DNA of 18,782 nt, taken from Pseudomonadota bacterium. Its GTDB lineage: Bacteria; Desulfobacterota; Desulfobacteria; Desulfobacterales; Desulfobacteraceae. The notes under the pieces were generated by a model. It saw only the letters and a list, made by a program, of their open reading frames with translations, did no database searches and was not told where the DNA came from. The translations under genes were made by a program, and so were the position numbers. Every line of letters starts with the position of its first letter. Within the stretch, counting starts at the first letter, position 1. Positions 6,679-13,362 of this stretch are shown here, piece by piece. The DNA lies in assembly GCA_018816605.1 (NCBI GenBank), contig JAHIVS010000031.1, forward strand, positions 1 through 18,782. Reading direction: 5' to 3'.

Positions 6679-7593
6679 ATGTTTAAAAAAATACTCTTTG
6701 CCACCAATGCGTCACCTGCCTGTGATGCAGCAGCAAAAATTGCCTTTGAACTTGCAGAAAAATATCAATCCCAGCTCATCCTTTTCCATGTGTTTGCCGA
6801 GCCTTCCCATGGCAGCGGCGCCTTTGTCACAGATTATGTGACAGGGGAAAAAGAGCAGGTGGGCCCGGACTATTGTGAGTGGGTCAAAGAAGAGATGAAA
6901 ACCACCTATGATTCCCTGATTCAAAAACACGGGGAACCGATCTATGAGACAATTGTGGGGATTCCGTCCACAGAGATTCTCCGGTATGCCCGCAAAGAGG
7001 AGGTGGACTGCATCATCATGGGTGCCCATGCCAGACAGGATGACCCGGCAGCCGCCAGGTTTCGGGGTATCGTGGGAACCACCATGCAGAAGGTCGCCCT
7101 GTGGGCCAAGTGTCCGGTTTTGATCATTTCCAGACCCTGTGAGACCTGTTTCTGGTATTTCAACCAGATTGTCTTTGGTACTGATTTCTCAAAGGCATCC
7201 ATGTCTGCCTTCCAGTTTGCCTATAAGATGGCCGAACACATCGGCTGTAAGCTCCACCTGTTCCATGCCCTGAATATTGAGACCACCCAGGCAGGTGTTG
7301 CACCGGGACAAAAATCCATTGAAATCCATATTAAGGAAGCCAAAACAAAAATGGAACGTCTCTATGTTTCCCAGATGGAAAATTTTGATAACTATGAAAT
7401 TTCCGTATGGGAGGGGGTTCCCTATGTGGAATTGCTCAAATTTGCCCGGGAGACCAGTGCAGACCTTATTGTCATGGCCCATCATACCCGGGAAGTGGAC
7501 ACGGAAGATGCCGTCATGGGCTCCACAATGGAGCAGGTGGTACTGCGGTCCGCCTGTCCTGTGGCCAGTGTCAACAAGCCCGATAGATTGTAA
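6679..7593 (+). CDS. Tandem-domain universal stress protein, second copy
   Basis: 304 residues with two UspA domains. Domain 1 opens MFKKILFATNASPACDAAA and ends VGTTMQKVALWAKCPVLIIS. Domain 2 opens with IVFGTDFSKASMSAF and ends MGSTMEQVVLRSACPVASVNKP. Both halves keep the G-S/T-T/M strand. The nucleotide loop is present in domain 1 (MGAHARQDD) and less standard in domain 2 (MAHHTREVD). The start at 6679 has AAGGGGG at 6667-6673; an in-frame upstream TTG at 6658 is not needed. It is a paralogue of the gene at 864, including the CFW junction between domains. Like that copy it is followed directly by a CheY-like receiver. Inference: it transmits stress or nucleotide status to the neighbouring two-component proteins. 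Confidence 0.93.
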   Translation: MFKKILFATNASPACDAAAKIAFELAEKYQSQLILFHVFAEPSHGSGAFVTDYVTGEKEQVGPDYCEWVKEEMKTTYDSLIQKHGEPIYETIVGIPSTEILRYARKEEVDCIIMGAHARQDDPAAARFRGIVGTTMQKVALWAKCPVLIISRPCETCFWYFNQIVFGTDFSKASMSAFQFAYKMAEHIGCKLHLFHALNIETTQAGVAPGQKSIEIHIKEAKTKMERLYVSQMENFDNYEISVWEGVPYVELLKFARETSADLIVMAHHTREVDTEDAVMGSTMEQVVLRSACPVASVNKPDRL

Positions 7594-7598
7594 GCCCC

Positions 7599-8039
7599 TT
7601 GGAAGATACAAAAAAGGCAGATAAAGGTGCCCGGACCGTTCTGGTAATGGAAGATGAAATGGATATGCGCTTTTACCTCATGGCCGTTGTCAGATCCCTG
7701 GGGTTTGACCCCATACTCACCCGGAACGGGGTCGAGGGGCTGGCGGTGCTTTCTACCCTGCGCCCGGATTTGATCATTCTGGATGTGATGATGCCGGAAA
7801 AGGGCGGTGCCCTGGTGTACCGGGAATTAAAGATTAATCCTTTATACCGAAAGATTCCTTTGATTGTTTTTTCAGGGGTGGATTTCCATTCGTTTGCCCA
7901 TTATGTGAAAATGTTGAATCTGAAACAGAAAACAAAAATTGATTTTCCAAAATACTATGTTGAAAAATCGGCTGATACGGATTATCTAAAGGAAGTCATT
8001 AAAAAATGCATCCCCTTGAACAGGATAGATGACCCATGA
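7599..8039 (+). CDS. Single-domain response regulator, TTG start
   Basis: 146 residues, a receiver domain only. The acidic pair is E18-D19 (VMEDE), the phospho-acceptor D62 (IILDVMMPE), the switch Ser is in VFSG and the conserved Lys is K123 (YVEKSAD). An insertion of about 15 residues lies between the switch Ser and the Lys (VDFHSFAHYVKMLNLKQKTK), lengthening the face that usually changes conformation. No ATG suits: the first (7647) falls inside beta-1, and an in-frame TAG sits at 7584. TTG 7599 is the best start and lacks a clear Shine-Dalgarno. It lies 5 bases after the usp stop, so translation is probably coupled. The end overlaps the next gene by ATGA. Confidence 0.85.
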   Translation: MEDTKKADKGARTVLVMEDEMDMRFYLMAVVRSLGFDPILTRNGVEGLAVLSTLRPDLIILDVMMPEKGGALVYRELKINPLYRKIPLIVFSGVDFHSFAHYVKMLNLKQKTKIDFPKYYVEKSADTDYLKEVIKKCIPLNRIDDP

Positions 8040-9511
8040 CAATGAAGGTTCTGCTGGTTGACGACGAGGAAGGGATCCGCACGGTTCTTGGTATCAGCCT
8101 TGCGGATGGGGGGTATGAGGTGCATACGGCAAAGGATGGCCGTGTGGCATCACAGATAGTGAAAACCCTGCTGCCGGATATTGTTCTGACCGATATCCGC
8201 ATGCCCGGAATGGACGGAATTGAGCTGCTCAAATTTATCAAAGGGCAATTTCCGGACATTGAAGTGATCATGATTACCGGGCACGGGGATCTTCGGCTTG
8301 CCATCGACAGCCTTAAAATGGATGCCGTGGATTTCATCACCAAACCCATTAACAATGATATCCTTGAGATCGCATTGAAACGTGCCAGGGACAGGATCGA
8401 AAACCGGAAACAGATAACCCGGTACACAAAAAATCTTGAAGGCCTGGTCAAGGAAAAAACCCTCAAGCTTGAAACCTCTGAAAAAAGATACATCCAGCTG
8501 TTCAATGAATCCCCTTCTTTTATAACCATCCAGAACAGGGCGTTTCAAATTATTGAATCCAACAATCGGTTCAAAGAACAATTCGGAGACAGGGAGGGCC
8601 TTTGCTGTTATCAGGTGTATAAAGAAGGTGTCAGTCCCTGTTCCGGCTGTCCAGTGGAAAAGACCTTTGCCGACGGGAAATCCCATGTGGCGGAAATGGA
8701 TGTGCGGTTAAAGGACGGGCGTATCCGCAATTTTCTGGTCCAGACCTCTGCAGTTACAGGCCCGACGGGAAAGATCGAACATGTCATGGAAATGTCCACC
8801 GACGTGACCATGATCCATGAACTCCAGGATCACCTGGCGGCTCTGGGACTTCATATATCCTCCATTTCCCACGGAATTAAAGGGATTCTCACCGGCCTTG
8901 ACGGCGGCGACTACCTGATTTCAACGGGCATTGAAAAAAAGGACACCGACCTTGTGGCCGACGGCTGGGAGATTGTAAAGGAAAAAATTGCCATGGTCCG
9001 GCGGATGGTGCTGGATATTCTCTTCCATTCAAAGGACCGGACCCTGGAGATTTCATCCGTGGATGTTTTTGATTTTATCCAGGAACTGACCACCACCCTG
9101 GATCCAAAGATGAAAAAAGCCGGTATTGTTCTGACCCTGAATATTCCACATCCCGGCACACAAATATTTGTGGACAGGAACGTTCTTTTGCCCGCGTTTC
9201 TGGCCATACTTGAAAATGCCATTGACGCCTGTGTTGCCGTAAAACAAACCCAAAAACACCTGGAGATAAAAATAGAGGCCCTTTTGACGGACACCCGGAT
9301 CGAATTCAAAATCCGGGACAATGGGAAGGGGCTTGCAAGGGCTTTTCAGGAAGAGGTGTTTTCCCTGTTTTATTCTGACAAGGGGAACAAGGGTACAGGC
9401 CTTGGGCTTTTTATTGCCCAGAGAGCCGTAAAACAGCACAAAGGCATTATCCGGGTGGATTCGATACCCGGGGAATTCACGGAATTTACCATCTCTCTTC
9501 CGGTCCATTAA
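8036..9511 (+). CDS. Receiver-PAS-histidine kinase fusion
   Basis: 491 residues, cytosolic. The receiver (1-120) has VDDEEG, D53 (VLTDIRMPG), ITGHGD and FITKP, and is closely similar to the receiver at 4965 in protein and DNA. A helix leads to a PAS domain (about 150-265) with C190-C191, C202 and C205 in the motif CCYQVYK...C-x2-CPVEKTF. The same motif occurs in PAS1 of the haem-motif kinase. The phospho-acceptor helix has H279 in SISHGIKGILTGLDGG, again without the acidic residue after His. The ATPase has AILENAIDACV, DNGKGL and GTGLGLFIAQ. ATG 8036 overlaps the previous stop; ATG 8042 is an alternative. It is the last gene of the operon. No clear terminator follows, only an A-rich stretch before the next promoter. 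Confidence 0.92.
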   Translation: MTMKVLLVDDEEGIRTVLGISLADGGYEVHTAKDGRVASQIVKTLLPDIVLTDIRMPGMDGIELLKFIKGQFPDIEVIMITGHGDLRLAIDSLKMDAVDFITKPINNDILEIALKRARDRIENRKQITRYTKNLEGLVKEKTLKLETSEKRYIQLFNESPSFITIQNRAFQIIESNNRFKEQFGDREGLCCYQVYKEGVSPCSGCPVEKTFADGKSHVAEMDVRLKDGRIRNFLVQTSAVTGPTGKIEHVMEMSTDVTMIHELQDHLAALGLHISSISHGIKGILTGLDGGDYLISTGIEKKDTDLVADGWEIVKEKIAMVRRMVLDILFHSKDRTLEISSVDVFDFIQELTTTLDPKMKKAGIVLTLNIPHPGTQIFVDRNVLLPAFLAILENAIDACVAVKQTQKHLEIKIEALLTDTRIEFKIRDNGKGLARAFQEEVFSLFYSDKGNKGTGLGLFIAQRAVKQHKGIIRVDSIPGEFTEFTISLPVH

Positions 9512-9554
9512 ACGGAACATTCTGGGCCGAAATTTTAAAAAAAAAATCTCTCGA

Positions 9555-9583
9555 TTGACAAGCAAAAAACTTGTTATTATCAT
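9555..9583 (+). promoter_or_regulatory. Strong sigma-70-type promoter for acidic-protein gene
   Basis: TTGACA (9555-9560), 17-base spacer, TATCAT (9578-9583): perfect -35, 5 of 6 in the -10, optimal spacing, with an A-tract just upstream. Transcription would start near 9590, leaving a leader of about 115 bases before ATG 9707. ACAAG/CTTGT (9558-9562, 9570-9574) forms a small inverted repeat between the boxes, a possible operator. The leader holds a small hairpin (TCCGG 9649-9653, CCGGG 9660-9664); I cannot assign it to a known riboswitch. Confidence 0.7.
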
Positions 9584-9706
9584 TGTACAAAAATGTGTAA
9601 GCCATTATGTCAAGTGGCACCAATTGATCTTTACGGAAAACCTAGGAGTCCGGAAAGACCCGGGGGAGCCAGTGTATTGATTTTATTCGCAAAGGAGGGA
9701 TGATAA

Positions 9707-10111
9707 ATGGCTGAAAGAATGACAATTAGTGATGCTGTGGATGCCTTTAGCCTCTATGACCTTTTTAGTGAAATACTTGATTCCTACGGGGAAGAATTCG
9801 ATACCCAGAGTTCGGTTGCATCGGACTTGTCCGATCTCATTGCAGAACATGAAGAGGATTATGAGTTTTTCCCGGATTCAGACGGAGACTATTCCGAGAG
9901 TTTTGAAAGAAACCTGAAAGATGCGGTTGCGGTGATATTTGAAGAGCACGGTCTGAACATGGATTTTGAAAATGATTATTCAGAAGACGACTATTCCGAA
10001 GATGACATGGATGACGACATACCCGGTATTTATATTGACGGGTTTGAGGAGGACCCCAATCAGGACCCGGAAGATACTACTGACTTTGATGAAGATATCG
10101 ACAGCTATTGA
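9707..10111 (+). CDS. Extremely acidic 134-residue protein, unknown function
   Basis: By my count 48 of 134 residues are Asp or Glu (29 D, 19 E), against only three Lys/Arg, giving a net charge near -45. The first 90 residues look folded (helical segments such as VDAFSLYDLFSEIL and NLKDAVAVIFEEHGL). The last 45 are a low-complexity acidic tail with a repeated DDYSEDD element, few hydrophobics and no cysteine. There is no signal peptide. The ribosome site AAAGGAGG (9691-9698), 8 bases before ATG, is near perfect. With its own promoter and terminator it should be abundant and monocistronic. I do not recognise a family. Candidates by composition are a nucleic-acid mimic, a chaperone or anti-aggregation protein, or a divalent-cation binder; none is shown by a motif. 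Confidence 0.85.
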   Translation: MAERMTISDAVDAFSLYDLFSEILDSYGEEFDTQSSVASDLSDLIAEHEEDYEFFPDSDGDYSESFERNLKDAVAVIFEEHGLNMDFENDYSEDDYSEDDMDDDIPGIYIDGFEEDPNQDPEDTTDFDEDIDSY

Positions 10112-10151
10112 TCGAAAAACAAAGCAAACATGTTGGCTTTCATCGGTATCG

Positions 10152-10180
10152 GGGTTATACGGACAATAACCCTTTATTTT
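10152..10180 (+). terminator. Intrinsic terminator after acidic-protein gene
   Basis: GGGTTAT (10152-10158) pairs perfectly with ATAACCC (10166-10172) around a 7-base loop and is followed by TTTATTTTT. Stem plus T-rich tail is a standard rho-independent terminator, 40 bases after the stop codon. Confidence 0.75.
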
Positions 10181-10301
10181 TCAAGTAAAATCCTGTAAAT
10201 AACAAGATTGCCAATTGAAGATCATTCCCGTGAAAGGATGGTGCTGGTAAACAAAAATTGAAATGATAAGGATTATCCGGGCATTTTAGCAAAGGATTGC
10301 C

Positions 10302-11000
10302 ATGTTCATAAAACAATTCAGATATTTAACGGACAATTTGGGATACCTCGTTTTTGCAGGCAACCAGGGTATTGCCATTGATGCCGGGAATCCTGCCGAT
10401 ATCCTAGGGTTTGCCCGGGAACATGGGATCAAAGTCAAATATGTGACCAACACCCATTTTCACCATGACCATACCTGCGGGAACGCCGCGCTGCTGGAAA
10501 CCACGGATGCAGAGTTTATTGATTGTCGCAAGGTAAAGGCGGGCCAGGCTATTGTCTTGGATGGCGGAAGTCTTGAGATACTGGAGACTCCGGGCCACAC
10601 AGACGATAGCCTTTGTTTTAGCGCAAGTGATTTTTTGGTGACCGGGGATACCCTGTTCAACGGCACCGTGGGAAACTGTTTTTCAGGAGATCTGAATGGA
10701 TTTTTCAGGTCCTTGAAAATTCTGCTGGCGTTTCCCCTGGAAACAAAGATTTTTGCCGGCCACGACTATGTCATGGAATCCATGAAAGTTGCCGCGGCCA
10801 TAGAGGAAGATAATCCGGATATAAAGGTTTATCTTCAAAAATATAACCCCCGGTTGGTTGTTTCAACATTGGCGGATGAGTTACGGGTGAACCCATATGT
10901 GAGGTTTAACGCCCCGAGTATGATGAACCGTTTACAGAAAAGGACAATGCCTTTTAAGACAGAGGAACAAAGGTTTATTTCCATTATGGAAATATTTTAA
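10302..11000 (+). CDS. Glyoxalase II-like metallo-beta-lactamase-fold hydrolase
   Basis: 232 residues covering a whole single-domain MBL fold. Metal ligands are visible: THFHHDH (H52, H54, D56, H57), PGHTDDS (H99), GDTLF (D116) and GHDY (H154). This matches the binuclear site of hydroxyacylglutathione hydrolases. The end (ELRVNPYVRF) resembles the glyoxalase II C-terminal element, though the tail is shorter than in classical GloB. Members hydrolyse thioesters such as lactoyl-thiols in the cytosol. In an anaerobe the thiol partner may not be glutathione, so the substrate is open. ATG 10302 follows AAAGGA (10291-10296). It is a single-gene unit between two terminators; no convincing promoter was found in the 120 bases upstream. 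Confidence 0.85.
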   Translation: MFIKQFRYLTDNLGYLVFAGNQGIAIDAGNPADILGFAREHGIKVKYVTNTHFHHDHTCGNAALLETTDAEFIDCRKVKAGQAIVLDGGSLEILETPGHTDDSLCFSASDFLVTGDTLFNGTVGNCFSGDLNGFFRSLKILLAFPLETKIFAGHDYVMESMKVAAAIEEDNPDIKVYLQKYNPRLVVSTLADELRVNPYVRFNAPSMMNRLQKRTMPFKTEEQRFISIMEIF

Positions 11001-11012
11001 TTTTACCTTTGG

Positions 11013-11051
11013 AAACCATTGGGTGTTTTTCAATGGTTTTTAACTTTTTTT
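11013..11051 (+). terminator. Intrinsic terminator after MBL hydrolase
   Basis: AAACCATTG (11013-11021) and CAATGGTTT (11031-11039) form a 9-bp stem with a 9-base loop, followed by TT, AAC and a run of seven T (11045-11051). It lies 12 bases after the stop and is the best terminator in the window. It separates the hydrolase from the polyamine genes. Confidence 0.85.
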
Positions 11052-11091
11052 AGAACCATACGTCTTCAGCTTATCCGGCTTCAAGGGGCAG

Positions 11092-11134
11092 GATAGCATT
11101 AAGATATTTTTATTGATTTTGGAGATAGCATTAA
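11092..11134. repeat. Perfect 11-base direct repeat flanking speD ribosome site
   Basis: GATAGCATTAA occurs at 11092-11102 and again at 11124-11134, 32 bases apart start to start (about three helical turns). The second copy ends on the A of the speD ATG and follows the GGAG ribosome site. Two same-face copies suggest an operator. A local duplication of the translation start is a simpler alternative. Confidence 0.5.
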
Positions 11135-11967
11135 TGCTTGATAAAAATATTAAACCTACGGCTGATTCCCAGGATCCTGTCTTTGCCCTGGGCAGACAGC
11201 TTACAATTGAATACTATGAATGCGGTGCCAATGTGCTGCTGAGTAAGGATACCGTGGAAAACGCCTTGCTCAAGGCTGCCAATGACAGTGGTGCCACCAT
11301 CATCAGTTCTTCTTTTCATAAGTTTGTTCCCCAGGGCGTGAGCGGGGTGGTTATCATTGCGGAGTCCCATTTTACCATACATGCGTGGCCGGAGCATGAT
11401 TATGCCGCTGTTGATATATTTACCTGCGGAGATAAGATAAATCTGGATGTTGCCATCCAGTCCATGCAGGAATCCTTTGGATCAGGGCGGGTGTTGATTT
11501 CTTCGGATCAAAACCGGGGGATTATTGCCCATTCCCCTGGAGCAAAAACAAATTCTGAGACGGTGAAAGACCGGAATACACTGCCGATTTCCTGGAAGAT
11601 GGCCTATGATAAAAAAGAACCCTGGGGGGTATTAACATCGGTGGATATCTATGAATGCCGAGCCGATATCATCCGGGATGCCCATATGATTGAAAAATTT
11701 GTCACAGATCTTTGCGAGCGCATTGGAGTGAAACGGCTTGGCGACTGCCGGGTGGTCCATTTGGGGACAGATGAAAGAAAAGAGGGATTTTCCATGACCC
11801 AGCAGATTGAAACCTCGCTCATCTCAGGGCATTTTGCCAATGCCACCAATGCCGCATACCTGGACATTTTTTCCAGCAAGTTTTACGAACCCCGTGAAGT
11901 GGCAGAGTTTGCCATGTCCTTTTTCAAGGGCAATCATTACAAAATGCAGATTGCCTTACGGCAATAA
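11134..11967 (+). CDS. speD: S-adenosylmethionine decarboxylase proenzyme with fused second SpeD-like domain
   Basis: 277 residues, about twice the usual SpeH-type length. Residues 15-125 are a complete AdoMet decarboxylase: AESHFTIHAWPE places the self-cleavage site at E77/S78, S78 giving the pyruvoyl cofactor, with catalytic H83 and C98 (DIFTCGD). The 78/83/98 spacing equals that of the Thermotoga enzyme (63/68/83). Residues 160-270 are a second, diverged copy. It repeats the YEC element (C30, C175) and aligns without gaps at an offset of 150 over the active site: S228 for S78, H233 for H83, but T227 for E77 and S248 for C98. Decarboxylated AdoMet supplies aminopropyl groups to the spermidine synthase encoded next. 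ATG 11134 follows GGAG at 11121-11124; TTG 11113 is less likely. Confidence 0.93.
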   Translation: MLDKNIKPTADSQDPVFALGRQLTIEYYECGANVLLSKDTVENALLKAANDSGATIISSSFHKFVPQGVSGVVIIAESHFTIHAWPEHDYAAVDIFTCGDKINLDVAIQSMQESFGSGRVLISSDQNRGIIAHSPGAKTNSETVKDRNTLPISWKMAYDKKEPWGVLTSVDIYECRADIIRDAHMIEKFVTDLCERIGVKRLGDCRVVHLGTDERKEGFSMTQQIETSLISGHFANATNAAYLDIFSSKFYEPREVAEFAMSFFKGNHYKMQIALRQ

Positions 11968-12020
11968 TTCAATCGACACCTTATATTGCCCGGCAATTGG
12001 GATATTCCCAATTGCCCGGG
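11950..12020 (+). promoter_or_regulatory. Alternating hairpin array at speD-speE junction
   Basis: Five alternating elements: ATTGCC (11950), GGCAAT (11960), ATTGCC (11985), GGCAAT (11992), ATTGCC (12011). Arms 1 and 2 form a 6-bp hairpin over the speD stop. GGCAATTGGGA (11992-12002) and TCCCAATTGCC (12006-12016) form a perfect 11-bp stem with a TAT loop, extended by three C:G pairs across one bulge to 12020. Arms 2 and 3 could pair instead. There is no T-run after the large stem, so an attenuation or RNA-stability element fits better than a plain terminator. The structure ends 24 bases before the speE ATG. Confidence 0.55.
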
Positions 12021-12044
12021 TATGCATTTAACGATAGTGAAGAT

Positions 12045-12911
12045 ATGAAAAATTTAAATAAAATTAAAAACCGCTGGTTTTCCGAAATCTGTCCCATGTG
12101 GCCCGGTATCTCCCTCTCCCTTGAAATTACAAAGACCCTTTACAGCAAAAAGAGCCTGTTTCAGCAGATCGATCTGTACGAAACACGGCAACATGGCCGG
12201 ATGCTGGTGCTGGACGGGATCATCCAGCTTACACAATTTGATGAATACACCTACCAGGAAATGTTGAGCCACCTTCCCCTTTTCGCCCACCCTTGTCCCG
12301 AAAATATTCTGGTCATCGGCGGGGGGGACGGCGGGATTCTCAGGGAAATCGGCCGCCACGAAAATGTTGAGCAGATTGATTTTTGTGAAATCGATCAAGA
12401 GGTCATCGCCGTATCAAAACAATTTCTGCCTGAACTTTCCTGCGGATTTGATGATCCCAGGGTCCGGGTGCATATCGGTGACGGCAATGCCTTTGTTCAT
12501 GGGAAAAATGCTGCCTACGATGTTATTATCGTGGATTCCTCTGATCCTATCGGCCCGGGGGAAGCGCTGTTCCAAGAATCCTTTTATGGGGGGCTGAAAA
12601 AGGCGCTAAAACCCGGCGGCATTATCGCCTGCCAGGGAGAATCTATTTTCATGCACCAGAAGTGGGTCGTCACCCTGGCCAGGATAACCCGGGAATTGTT
12701 TCCGGTCCAGGCCTATGCCAATGTTCATGTGCCCACATATCCGGGCGGAAGCATCGGGATCTGCTTGGGGTCTTTGGGGCCGGAACTGGTAAGGCCGGCA
12801 CGCAAAATTTCCCACAGCCTTCAGGAGCAGCTCAAATATTATACCCCTAAGATACATGAAGCTGCATTTGTGTTGCCCCGTTTTGCTGAAAAACTTTTGG
12901 CAGGAAGGTGA
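12045..12911 (+). CDS. speE: Spermidine synthase (polyamine aminopropyltransferase)
   Basis: 288 residues, full length for the family. It transfers the aminopropyl group of decarboxylated AdoMet to putrescine, giving spermidine and methylthioadenosine, in the cytosol. The N-terminal beta domain (1-60) has YETRQHGRMLVLDG and the QLTQFDEYTYQEM segment. The Rossmann core has VIGGGDGG (92-97), the acidic EID at 115-117, GDGNAF, and the catalytic VDSSDPIGP (D164, D167). The end includes the PTYPGGSIG element of the acceptor pocket. ATG 12045 gives the standard length; the ribosome site is only a weak GTGAAG. It follows speD with 77 bases between, which hold a strong hairpin. Aminopropyl acceptor choice (putrescine or another diamine) is not provable from sequence. 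Confidence 0.93.
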   Translation: MKNLNKIKNRWFSEICPMWPGISLSLEITKTLYSKKSLFQQIDLYETRQHGRMLVLDGIIQLTQFDEYTYQEMLSHLPLFAHPCPENILVIGGGDGGILREIGRHENVEQIDFCEIDQEVIAVSKQFLPELSCGFDDPRVRVHIGDGNAFVHGKNAAYDVIIVDSSDPIGPGEALFQESFYGGLKKALKPGGIIACQGESIFMHQKWVVTLARITRELFPVQAYANVHVPTYPGGSIGICLGSLGPELVRPARKISHSLQEQLKYYTPKIHEAAFVLPRFAEKLLAGR

Positions 12912-12918
12912 TCCGAAA

Positions 12919-13362
12919 ATGACCCCTCTGCTGACGCCGGAAATTGAGATCCGCTTTATAAAAACTGCTTCCCTGGACGTCCTTGCTGCCTTGTACAAGG
13001 ATGCCGGGTGGTATTCCCAAGAAGAATCCCCTGAATTTTTACATCATATCGTGGGGAATTCAGCCCTTTTTGCGGGTGCATTTTTAAATAAAAAGATGAT
13101 CGGAATGGGAAGAGCCCTTTCCGATCTGGTAAGTGATGCTTATATTCAGGATGTCGCTGTTTTGAAAGAATATCGGGGCAGGGGCATTGGGAAAAAAATT
13201 ATTCAAACACTGATCACCGGGTTAAAATCACACGGTGTGGACTGGATAGGCCTGATAGCAGAACCGGGAACCACGGTTTTTTATGAAAACCTTGGATTTC
13301 GACAATTAGAAGGGCATGTCCCGTTAAAATTAAAGGACGAAATCAATGCGACCCAGAAGTGA
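12919..13362 (+). CDS. GNAT-family N-acetyltransferase
   Basis: 147 residues, one GNAT fold. The acetyl-CoA pyrophosphate loop is RGRGIGK (86-92), after the strand YIQDVAVLKEY. The C-terminal signature FYENLGFRQLEG is typical. It transfers an acetyl group from acetyl-CoA to an amine in the cytosol; the acceptor is not visible from the sequence. ATG 12919 has GGAAGG at 12903-12908, inside the end of speE, and lies 7 bases after its stop. The close coupling to spermidine synthase makes a polyamine or related amine a natural guess. GNAT genes are common neighbours of many pathways, so this is weak. Its end overlaps the DUF2156 gene by 17 bases. Confidence 0.85.
   Translation: MTPLLTPEIEIRFIKTASLDVLAALYKDAGWYSQEESPEFLHHIVGNSALFAGAFLNKKMIGMGRALSDLVSDAYIQDVAVLKEYRGRGIGKKIIQTLITGLKSHGVDWIGLIAEPGTTVFYENLGFRQLEGHVPLKLKDEINATQK

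Noticed and set aside
9615..9630. Sigma-54 site starting TGGCAC upstream of the acidic-protein gene
   Set aside because: The -24 half is present, but the -12 GC is missing at the required 10-base spacing.
9591..9706. Cobalamin, c-di-GMP or ZTP riboswitch in the leader of the acidic-protein gene
   Set aside because: Some short G/C elements look suggestive, but the conserved cores of these classes are not present in order.
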